From: Flavobacterium sp.
GTDB lineage: Bacteria; Bacteroidota; Bacteroidia; Flavobacteriales; Flavobacteriaceae
Assembly (NCBI GenBank): GCA_015478765.1
Contig: JADMKR010000010.1
Span: 1 to 8,449 of the forward strand
Direction of reading: 5' to 3'
Length of the DNA: 8,449 bases
Shown: one piece after another, positions 1-6,630 of the stretch
Layout of the letters: each line of letters begins with the position of its first letter
How positions within the stretch are numbered: position 1 is the first letter of the stretch
The notes under the pieces: model-generated
What the model was told of the DNA's origin: nothing
Databases searched by the model: none
What the model saw: only the letters and a program-made list of their open reading frames with translations
Translations under genes and position numbers: made by a program

Positions 1-183
1 CAGAACTCCGCAAGTGCAGATCGACAGCAGCAAATAAAGAAATCCTTCGGTGGTGTAGCCCAGATAAAATTTATGAATCCCTAATGGTCCGAGCAGAATC
101 GCCAATATGCCGGCGCCAATTTTCTTATTCTCTGGCGGCGACGACGGCGGTTGATTCCATGACTCCTGTTTAACGTATTCCAT
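1..183 (-). CDS. TM2-domain membrane protein (partial, C-terminus beyond window edge)
   Basis: The reverse strand opens with ATG at 183-181 and stays open for 61 codons to the window edge, so only the N-terminus is visible. The first ~20 residues are polar and proline-rich (MEYVKQESWNQPPSSPPENK). A hydrophobic segment follows at about residues 22-35 (IGAGILAILLGPLG), then the TM2 signature IHKFYLGY at 36-43, then the start of a second hydrophobic segment with a CTCG cluster near residues 56-59. Short TM2 proteins have two membrane helices joined by this conserved turn; their biochemical role in bacteria is largely unknown. The gene starts 38 nt after the stop of the dehydrogenase-VOC gene on the same strand and is probably co-transcribed with it. 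The domain call is firm; the function is not known. Confidence 0.82.
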   Translation of the reverse strand, partial: MEYVKQESWNQPPSSPPENKKIGAGILAILLGPLGIHKFYLGYTTEGFLYLLLSICTCGVL

Positions 184-221
184 AATGTTTGTTGTTTCAA
201 TTTCGGATAAAAATATAAAAA

Positions 222-1598
222 TTAAAGAAACGCGCTGTCGTTTGGCTGCCAAAGTTCAATCTTGTTCCCTTCCGGGTCAAGTATCCATGCGAACTTTCCA
301 TAATCATGTGATTCGGGTGTGCCTACCAGAGTGACGCCGTCAGCTTCCAGGGCCGCTAAAAGCCTGTCGAGATCGTCCACCCGGAAATTCTGCATAAATT
401 GTTTCGGAGACGGGTCAAAATAGGATGTGTCGGCCTTAAAAGGGGACCATTGCGTTGACGCCGGATTATCGTTGTTATCTTTCCACCAAAAAGTACATCC
501 GTATGGATCCACATTAAGACCAAGATGTTTTTGGTACCATTCTTTTAAGATTGTAGGATCATTAGCTTTGAAAAACACACCCCCGATGCCGGTGACTCCA
601 GCCGGCTTTAATGGATGATTTTTATCCTCAGCATACAAAGCGGTGATTTTTTCGACAATTACTTGGGCAAGCCTTTCTGAACTTTCAACCGTCCAACCAG
701 CAACATGTGGCGTGATTATAACATTGTCCATCCCAAGCAACTCCTGAAAAGATTCGGGCAATAAATGATCGTGAAAGAAATTCTCGAACGATGATTTCTC
801 ATATTCTAATACGTCTAGTCCGGCGCCAACTATTTTGCCTGATTTTAGCGCTTCAACAAGATCAGTTGTCACAACATTTTTGCCGCGGGAGGTATTTAAA
901 AACCAAATCGGTTTCGCAAAAGCTGCTATAAATTGGGCGTCAACCATTCGGTCAGTTTCCGCTGTCCACGGCACATGCAGGCTCACTACATCGGCTTCGG
1001 CCTGTAATTCATCAAGACTTACCTGCTTGGCATTTACATCGCCCACATTGGCTACAATATCATGACAAATGACTTTTACATCGAATCCCCTCAGTTTTTT
1101 GGCAAACGATTTTCCCATATTACCATATCCGATGATTCCCACAGTTTTACCGTCGAGTTCATATCCGCGATTTTTCTCCCGATTCCAATGACCATCGCGA
1201 ATTTCAGAATTTGCAATGGTAACCTTATTCAGCAGTGAAAGTAATAGTGCCAGTGTGTGTTCGCCAACGGCATTCCGGTTGCCTTCGGGAGCGGCGATCA
1301 ATTGGATGTTTTTCGAGGTTGCATAATCGCAGTCTATATTTTCGAGTCCGGCGCCCACGCGAGCTATAAATTGCAGATTTTCCGCCGCATCGATAAAATC
1401 CTTGTCGATCGCGAAACGGCTGCGGATTACAATTCCGTGGTAATCCTGAATCTTTTTTAAAATCGTTTCCTTGGAAGATTCCAGATCAAAATCATTTGAA
1501 AATCCGGCATTTTGCAGTGTTTGCGATAGGTGCGGATGATTGGAATCTAAGTGAAGAATGAGGATATCGTTGCTTTTCAAAATTGGAAATTTTTCCAA
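222..1598 (-). CDS. D-2-hydroxyacid dehydrogenase fused to a C-terminal VOC (glyoxalase-fold) domain
   Basis: Residues ~11-325 form a complete NAD(P)-dependent D-2-hydroxyacid dehydrogenase of the phosphoglycerate dehydrogenase-like group. It has the substrate loop VGAGLENID (81-89), the Rossmann motif G157-Y-G159-NM-G162 with acidic D180 after the next strand, and the catalytic triad R238 (NTSRGK), E267 (LDVLEYE) and H298 (TPHVAGWT). There is no ACT domain. After a linker of about ten residues (EDKNHPLKPA), residues ~335-452 form a full VOC domain, beginning VTGIGGVFFK and ending DPEGNKIELWQP. Aligned by eye, two usual VOC metal-ligand positions are G340 and M402, while E448 is kept, so classical metal-dependent glyoxalase chemistry is doubtful. 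The first codon given is TTG, with an in-frame TGA a few codons upstream; a second TTG (codon 7, 1580-1578) is an alternative, and homologues usually begin near HLDSNHP. The physiological substrate cannot be told from sequence. Confidence 0.9.
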   Translation of the reverse strand: MEKFPILKSNDILILHLDSNHPHLSQTLQNAGFSNDFDLESSKETILKKIQDYHGIVIRSRFAIDKDFIDAAENLQFIARVGAGLENIDCDYATSKNIQLIAAPEGNRNAVGEHTLALLLSLLNKVTIANSEIRDGHWNREKNRGYELDGKTVGIIGYGNMGKSFAKKLRGFDVKVICHDIVANVGDVNAKQVSLDELQAEADVVSLHVPWTAETDRMVDAQFIAAFAKPIWFLNTSRGKNVVTTDLVEALKSGKIVGAGLDVLEYEKSSFENFFHDHLLPESFQELLGMDNVIITPHVAGWTVESSERLAQVIVEKITALYAEDKNHPLKPAGVTGIGGVFFKANDPTILKEWYQKHLGLNVDPYGCTFWWKDNNDNPASTQWSPFKADTSYFDPSPKQFMQNFRVDDLDRLLAALEADGVTLVGTPESHDYGKFAWILDPEGNKIELWQPNDSAFL

Positions 1599-1624
1599 AG
1601 ATAAAAAGATTCAATGGCTTCAAG

Positions 1625-2278
1625 TTACTCCTTGACAATTATAACCGATGCTTTGAATCCGGTGGCGAGATCCCATTGTCTGGCCGAAATAGTAACGCCA
1701 TTTTCGTCGACTATGTGAAACTCGGCAGTATTCGGTCCGGATGTACCTTGATTCAGTGCTTCAAAATCTATTTTGTTGAACCCGGGTTTGAGATCAAGTG
1801 TAAAGCCTTGCATTTGATTGTTGAGCCATATTCGATCTTTGACAATTCGGTCATTAACCAAAACGCGGACTTCATCCCCATCGACGGCCTGGTGATCGCG
1901 ATAGCTTATGGTTACGGTCTTTGAATTGGTTTTAAAATCGCCAAAGTACTGATTTTTCCTGAACGCTTTGTAATCGCCACCATCGCCGCCTGCATTAGTG
2001 TTCATTTTTTTGGTGAACTCGTCTCCGCGATTAATGAAATCATTGGTCTGCAGAAATTTGAAATTACTTGTTTCCTCAATTGTCGATGAGGAACGGGATG
2101 GCACGGGATCAAATATGGAAGGTGATGCTTTATCGGGGGAAGCAGAGGGCACAGAAATAGGAGGTAAATTAGCGGGCGGAATCGAGAAACCATTATTGCC
2201 GTTGTCGATCTGTGCGTTCAGGGCGAACGTAGATAAAACCAGAACCAACATCATCAATAATCTCATAACGCCATTCAT
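1625..2278 (-). CDS. Secreted protein of unknown function (signal peptide, Pro/Ser-rich linker, beta-rich C-terminal domain)
   Basis: I do not recognise a named family. From ATG at 2278 the product is 217 residues. A signal peptide covers residues 1-22 (MRLLMMLVLVLSTFALNA, cleavage probably before Q23), giving an exported protein. Residues ~31-66 are rich in Pro and Ser and look like a disordered linker. Residues ~118-217 alternate hydrophobic and polar residues (TVTISYRDHQ, VRVLVNDRIV, GFTLDLKPGFNKIDF, AEFHIVD), which suggests a beta-sandwich fold. The frame extends upstream to a TTG at 2299, but that adds a poorer leader; ATG at 2278 or 2266 fits the signal peptide better. It lies between mgtE (31 nt upstream) and the dehydrogenase-VOC gene (26 nt downstream), all co-directional. 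An envelope or periplasmic role is likely from the leader; nothing more can be said. Confidence 0.85.
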   Translation of the reverse strand: MNGVMRLLMMLVLVLSTFALNAQIDNGNNGFSIPPANLPPISVPSASPDKASPSIFDPVPSRSSSTIEETSNFKFLQTNDFINRGDEFTKKMNTNAGGDGGDYKAFRKNQYFGDFKTNSKTVTISYRDHQAVDGDEVRVLVNDRIVKDRIWLNNQMQGFTLDLKPGFNKIDFEALNQGTSGPNTAEFHIVDENGVTISARQWDLATGFKASVIIVKE

Positions 2279-2309
2279 TATAATATGATACGCAAACAAT
2301 TAAAAATTC

Positions 2310-3662
2310 TTAAAATCCAAGGATGAACTCAGCCATCGAAAAATAAATCAATATTCCGCAGATATCATTACTTGTCGTAATAAAAGGCCCGGTTGCGAGA
2401 GCCGGATCAAACCCGAGTTTATCAAGCAAAAGCGGAACAAACGTCCCAATCAATGAGGCGATTATAATTACGGCTATTAAAGCTGTGGTAACGATAATCC
2501 CCATAATACTATCGAGCCCGAGCAGAAAATAACTGCCCAGAAAAAGTATTACCGCAAGAATGACACCATTTAATAAACTAAGTGAAACTTCTTTTATCAA
2601 TCGGCTGAAAAGTGAGCCGCTAAGCGTGTTATTGGCCAAACCCTGCACTATGATCGCCGACGATTGTACGCCTACATTTCCGGCCATAGCAGCAATTAGC
2701 GGTGTGAAAAAAAACAATTCACCGTGATTGGCCATCGCTCCTTCAAATAACCCGAGGACACGCACTGTGATAAAACCGCCTAAAAGTGCCAATACCAACC
2801 ACGGCAATCGAGCGCGTGTCAGTTCGAGAATGCTGTCATCGGCTTCAACGTCCTGGGAGATACCGGCTGCGAGCTGGTAATCCTTGTCGGCTTCGTCCTT
2901 GATCACGTCGACAATATCATCGATGGTTATTCGGCCCACCAGCCGCCCCATTTCATCAACAACCGGAATTGCTTCAAGATCATACTTTTGCATGATACGG
3001 GCCACTTCGACATCTTCGGCATCTACTTTAACCCAGTTCAACTTCCGGATATAGACATCGCTGATTGGCGTTTTGGTAGAAGTGGTAAGTAGATCTTTGA
3101 GCGAAAGCCGCCCTTTTAACCGATCTTCATCATCTACCACATATATCGAATGTACGCGGGAAATGTTCTCGGCCTGAATGCGCATTTCCTTGACACACGT
3201 CAGGACATTCCAGTTCTCATTGACTTTTACAAGTTCCTTATGCATCAATCCACCGGCAGAATGCTCATTATATCGGAGTAATTCTACAATATCCTTGGCG
3301 TGCTCTACATCTTGCAGCTCAAGGATTACTTCTTCTTTTTTACTTTGTGAAAGTTCGGCGATAATATCGGCCGCGTCGTTAGTTTCGAGTTCGTCAAGTT
3401 CTTCCGCGATTTCCTTTGGCGACAATCGGCTCAGTATATTTTCACGCAGATCTTCATCAACTTCAAGCAGGATTTCGGCGGTTTTGTCGCTATCCAGTAC
3501 GCGGAAAATATAGGTAGCCTCGTCAAAGTCGAGTTCGTCTAATATTTCAGCAATATCAGCATGGTGCATATCGTTGAGCAACGTTTCGAGCTCGCGGTCA
3601 TTGCCCGTCTCGATTAGCTGTTCGATTTGATCGATAAGTTCTTTGCTGATTTTAAACTCCAT
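2310..3662 (-). CDS. mgtE: MgtE-type magnesium transporter
   Basis: MgtE is an inner-membrane Mg2+ channel that closes when its cytoplasmic domains bind Mg2+. The 450-residue product has the family's normal length and order. Residues ~1-130 form the acidic helical MgtE N domain (repeats such as DMHHADIAEILDELD). Residues ~140-262 are two CBS domains (VHSIYVVDDEDRLKGRLSLKD and LEAIPVVDEMGRLVGRITIDD). Residues ~285-450 form a C-terminal domain of about five membrane helices. The pore region shows PLIAAMAGNVGVQSS (321-335) and FDPALATGPFITTSNDICG (418-436); D433 matches the pore aspartate known from the Thermus MgtE. The ATG at 3662-3660 lies inside the end of ksgA, an 11-nt overlap in a different frame, which implies coupled translation. 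Cobalt transport is a known side activity in some family members. Confidence 0.97.
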   Translation of the reverse strand: MEFKISKELIDQIEQLIETGNDRELETLLNDMHHADIAEILDELDFDEATYIFRVLDSDKTAEILLEVDEDLRENILSRLSPKEIAEELDELETNDAADIIAELSQSKKEEVILELQDVEHAKDIVELLRYNEHSAGGLMHKELVKVNENWNVLTCVKEMRIQAENISRVHSIYVVDDEDRLKGRLSLKDLLTTSTKTPISDVYIRKLNWVKVDAEDVEVARIMQKYDLEAIPVVDEMGRLVGRITIDDIVDVIKDEADKDYQLAAGISQDVEADDSILELTRARLPWLVLALLGGFITVRVLGLFEGAMANHGELFFFTPLIAAMAGNVGVQSSAIIVQGLANNTLSGSLFSRLIKEVSLSLLNGVILAVILFLGSYFLLGLDSIMGIIVTTALIAVIIIASLIGTFVPLLLDKLGFDPALATGPFITTSNDICGILIYFSMAEFILGF

Positions 3663-4431
3663 CGGCTTCTATTTTCTGGGTAATTGAGATAAACTGCTGC
3701 ACATCAAGTTGTTCCGGACGCTGGTCAAAGATAGCGTCCTCTCGTAATTTGTCGGACAAATTTAATGATTTTAGGCTATTACGAAGTGTTTTACGCCTTT
3801 GCTGGAAACCTGTCTTCACGATTCGGAAAAACAATTTCTCATTGCATGGCAGTGTAAAGTTGTCTTTTCTCCGCAGTCGCAAAACACCCGATTTCACTTT
3901 GGGCGGCGGTATAAAAACATCTTCACTCACTGTAAACAAGTATTCGGCATCGTAAAACGCCTGCACAAGGACCGACAAAATACCGTAGGTTTTACTGCCT
4001 TTCTTTTCACAGATCCTTTCGGCAACTTCTTTTTGGAACATTCCGGCGAATTCAGGAATCTGCCAACGGAAATCAAGCATCCGGAAAACGATCTGTGTGG
4101 AAATATTGTACGGGAAATTTCCAATGATAGCAAATTGGCTTTCGCCAAAAATTTCCTTTATATTGTATTTCAGAAAATCCTGTGAGATGATCCTGCCCTG
4201 TAGCATCGGATAATTCTGATCTAGATAGGCAACCGACTCGCGGTCGATTTCGATCACATGAAGTTGAATCGGCTTTTCCAACAGATATTTGGTGAGCACG
4301 CCCATTCCCGGGCCAATTTCAAGAACATCTTTATAATTGTGCGGGTCGAGTGTATCGGCTATGCGTTTCGCGACAGTTTCGTCTTTAAGAAAGTGCTGGC
4401 CAAGGTGCTTTTTAGCTTTTACTTTTTCCAT
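3652..4431 (-). CDS. rsmA/ksgA: 16S rRNA (adenine1518-N6/adenine1519-N6)-dimethyltransferase
   Basis: KsgA (RsmA) uses S-adenosylmethionine to dimethylate two adjacent adenines in the 3' terminal hairpin of 16S rRNA during late small-subunit assembly. The 259-residue product is of normal family length. It begins with the conserved KKHLGQHFLKD (7-17), has the SAM-binding motif VLEIGPGMGVLT (36-47), an acidic EID (61-63) after the second strand, QDF with D85, and the catalytic motif N105-F-P-Y108-NIS. Canonical KsgA has NLPY; NFPY is, as far as I recall, usual in Bacteroidota. VFIPPPKVKSGVLRL (172-186) and TGFQQRRKTLRNSL (207-220) are further family signatures. The ATG at 4431 sits directly before the conserved N-terminus. 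It is 36 nt downstream of the DUF4286 gene and its 3' end overlaps mgtE. Confidence 0.98.
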   Translation of the reverse strand: MEKVKAKKHLGQHFLKDETVAKRIADTLDPHNYKDVLEIGPGMGVLTKYLLEKPIQLHVIEIDRESVAYLDQNYPMLQGRIISQDFLKYNIKEIFGESQFAIIGNFPYNISTQIVFRMLDFRWQIPEFAGMFQKEVAERICEKKGSKTYGILSVLVQAFYDAEYLFTVSEDVFIPPPKVKSGVLRLRRKDNFTLPCNEKLFFRIVKTGFQQRRKTLRNSLKSLNLSDKLREDAIFDQRPEQLDVQQFISITQKIEADGV

Positions 4432-4467
4432 AATTGTTGAGCCCTTTCTGAAAAAAGACGTAATTTA

Positions 4468-4779
4468 TTAGTGATCTGAAATAACTTCCAACTCGGTTCT
4501 GAAGGCCAGCATTTTGTCGCCAAACAATGATTGACCTTCATCACGCAAGGCCGGTGCGTCATCGTCATAATAGCGTTGCAATGTGGCCTTGCTATCGGTT
4601 GTAAATTGAACCGAATATGTTGTGCCGCCCAGTTCTTCATCGACCAAAACCTTCACAATACGTGCCGACGAGAACTTTCCGGTGGCCAGCATATCACTGA
4701 TATGTTTTTCCTGCATCCACTTCATCCATTGATCATGGACGCTTTCGTGAATATTGATAGTGACGTTGTATATAATCAT
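4468..4779 (-). CDS. DUF4286 family protein
   Basis: This 103-residue protein matches the DUF4286 family as I know it from Bacteroidota: an MIIYNVTINI start, VHDQWMKWMQEKHI (14-27), an LATGKFSSARIVKVL stretch (31-45), then TYSVQFTTDSKATLQRYYDDDAP (54-76) and FRTELEVI near the end. The pattern of an initial strand, helix, further strands and a helix suggests a small ferredoxin-like alpha/beta fold, but this is an inference and no activity is known. There is no signal peptide or membrane segment, so it should be cytoplasmic. The ATG at 4779 lies 11 nt after the stop of the TPR gene and 36 nt ahead of ksgA, so co-transcription with both is very likely. The position next to ksgA makes a link to ribosome maturation possible but unproven. 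Confidence 0.92.
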   Translation of the reverse strand: MIIYNVTINIHESVHDQWMKWMQEKHISDMLATGKFSSARIVKVLVDEELGGTTYSVQFTTDSKATLQRYYDDDAPALRDEGQSLFGDKMLAFRTELEVISDH

Positions 4780-4790
4780 AAAATAATCGT

Positions 4791-6569
4791 TTATAGATTG
4801 GCATCGCCGCGCAATTGCCGGAATTTCTTACGCGAATCGATAAAATAAATACTGTCTTCGTGCCCGAATAGAATTCGCTCATAAAGTTCTTTTGCTTTTT
4901 CCGGATCATTCAGGTGGTCATTGTATATTTCTGCCGAAAAATACAGCGCTTCATCTACATAGATGCCATCAGAATGGTTTTGAATGATTTGGTCAAACTG
5001 CAGTAACGCCTGCTGATAATCGTGCTGCTTTTTTAATATGTTGCCAATTCGCAGCAAAGTAACCGCTTCAATCTCATTGTCTTTAAATTCCTGCAGCACC
5101 GACCTGAATTGTGCCAATGCGTCGACGTTCCTGTTTTGATACAATAGATAGTCGGCATGAGCAAACTTCTTCAGGGCTGTTTGGGTCGAATCGGCGACCG
5201 TATTGTCGTTGATCAGCAGGAAATACTCAAGCGCGTCATTAGCAATCAACTGTGATGAGGCTGATTTTAAAACTTTAAACTGCGAATGTGCATAGGTAAA
5301 ATCGGCTTTGAAATAGCTTGTTTTCGCGGCTTTCAAACTCGCTTCATGTCCCAGCGCATCATTCTTTAGATCTTCCTCGATCTGTGAATAGTAGATTAGT
5401 GCCTGATTGAACTTTTTTTCGAATAACAGTATGTCAGCCAATTTTAACTTGACGCGCGCCATCTGATGCTTATTCAACGGAAGCTCCATCGCTTTGCGCA
5501 AAACCGCGGTCCCCAATTCGGGTTGCGCGAGGTTGAAAGTCACGAACTGCGCTTTCAGCATTTGAAGCGGCAATGTGTACGGACTGATACCAAATTCGCT
5601 CAGCAATGATTCGAGTCTGTTTTGAATTTGAACGTAATCTTTTTCTGTCGCCTTATCAATCTGCATTTCCATCAAATAGAAATTCGACTGAACCAAAACC
5701 TCAATATCCTGTGTATTTTGCAATACGAATGTCAGGATTTCCACCGCAGTTTCATCTTCATCTTCCTCGATGGCAAGTTGGCCGAGGTTGACAATATTAT
5801 AAAAGGTTTCAGGATTGCGTTTATAAATGGCCTTCTCCTGGACGAACGCTTTTCCATATTCCCGCTGTTGTACATAATACCAACTCAGGAACTGGTTCCA
5901 AAAAATGTCCTGATCTTTCTGGGCTCTTAACAGCAGGGCTTTTCGAAGTGATTCATGGAAACCCGTGTCAGCCTCATCCGACATAAACCGTGACAGTTGA
6001 TTTTGAATCATTACCGCCGCCGTCGGATTTTGAACTGCTTCATCCAAGTACATGGAAACCATCATATCGGTATTGCCAATTTGACCATAGAGATGGGCCA
6101 TTTGCTGGTTAAAGCTAAAACGGGGCTCAAGTTCCCGCGCTATTGTGTAAGCTTTCAAAGCATAGTCGATCAGCGACCGTCGCTCAAAGGTGGCGGCTAC
6201 AGCATAGACTTCGGAGGGGTTCATGCGAATGCGATCCAGTGCCTGATCATATTGAATTTTCGCTTGCGACTCCTGCTTTTGAAGGTGATAATTATAACCG
6301 AGCTCGACGATCAGGCTGGCCTGCCGAAATTTATCCAGACGCTCTCGAATAAGATTTTCGGCAATGTCCAGCTGTTCAAGTTGTTGATGGCTTTCAACAA
6401 TCCGTTGAAAATAAAGATTGTTGCCAGGTTGCGATTTGTGCAATTCCTGATACGAAATCAGCGCTTTTTCAAATTCCCCCTTTTCGTAATAATTATGCGC
6501 AAGTTGATCGTTCTGTCCAAACAGACAAATCGGCAATAATAGCGAAAAGTAAAGGATCAGATTTTTCAA
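4791..6569 (-). CDS. Exported tetratricopeptide-repeat protein
   Basis: The 592-residue product starts with a signal peptide (MKNLILYFSLLLPICLFGQ, cleavage near residue 18). The rest is almost entirely alpha-helical TPR-like repeats. The clearest are at ~24-46 (AHNYYEKGEFEKALISYQEL), ~372-398 (FEKKFNQALIYYSQIE), ~473-495 (LLYQNRNVDALAQFRSVLQE), ~507-528 (GNILKKQHDYQQALLQFDQI) and ~544-566 (NDPEKAKELYERIL). It ends IYFIDSRKKFRQLRGDANL, a tail typical of flavobacterial homologues as I recall them. TPR arrays are protein-binding scaffolds, so an envelope-located adaptor is plausible; the partner is unknown. The start codon is TTG at 6569-6567: it begins the signal peptide exactly, an in-frame TAA lies four codons upstream, and the next in-frame ATG is over 100 codons downstream. 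It lies 61 nt after serS and 11 nt before the DUF4286 gene. Confidence 0.92.
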   Translation of the reverse strand: MKNLILYFSLLLPICLFGQNDQLAHNYYEKGEFEKALISYQELHKSQPGNNLYFQRIVESHQQLEQLDIAENLIRERLDKFRQASLIVELGYNYHLQKQESQAKIQYDQALDRIRMNPSEVYAVAATFERRSLIDYALKAYTIARELEPRFSFNQQMAHLYGQIGNTDMMVSMYLDEAVQNPTAAVMIQNQLSRFMSDEADTGFHESLRKALLLRAQKDQDIFWNQFLSWYYVQQREYGKAFVQEKAIYKRNPETFYNIVNLGQLAIEEDEDETAVEILTFVLQNTQDIEVLVQSNFYLMEMQIDKATEKDYVQIQNRLESLLSEFGISPYTLPLQMLKAQFVTFNLAQPELGTAVLRKAMELPLNKHQMARVKLKLADILLFEKKFNQALIYYSQIEEDLKNDALGHEASLKAAKTSYFKADFTYAHSQFKVLKSASSQLIANDALEYFLLINDNTVADSTQTALKKFAHADYLLYQNRNVDALAQFRSVLQEFKDNEIEAVTLLRIGNILKKQHDYQQALLQFDQIIQNHSDGIYVDEALYFSAEIYNDHLNDPEKAKELYERILFGHEDSIYFIDSRKKFRQLRGDANL

Positions 6570-6630
6570 CGGCGATTTTTATAACATTTTTAATATAACC
6601 AATTTTGACCGGCTTTAGTGCACATGCTGT

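Noticed and set aside
222..1598. Annotation as a bona fide serA for serine biosynthesis, linked to serS
   Set aside because: The protein lacks an ACT domain and carries a VOC domain instead. The dehydrogenase family has many substrates, and nearness to serS alone does not support a serine pathway role.
3178..3513. Plus-strand open frame of 111 codons, rich in Ser, inside mgtE
   Set aside because: It lies wholly antisense to a well-supported MgtE and its Ser-rich composition is what the complement of acidic Glu/Asp/Leu codons produces. It has no recognisable domain.
5997..6539. Plus-strand open frame of 180 codons opposite the TPR gene
   Set aside because: It is antisense to the TPR repeats and signal peptide of a convincing gene, with no coherent domain in the translation.
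6570..6630. Possible terminator or promoter between serS and the TPR gene
   Set aside because: The gap is AT-rich but shows no stable stem followed by Ts and no TAnnTTTG box on the minus strand.
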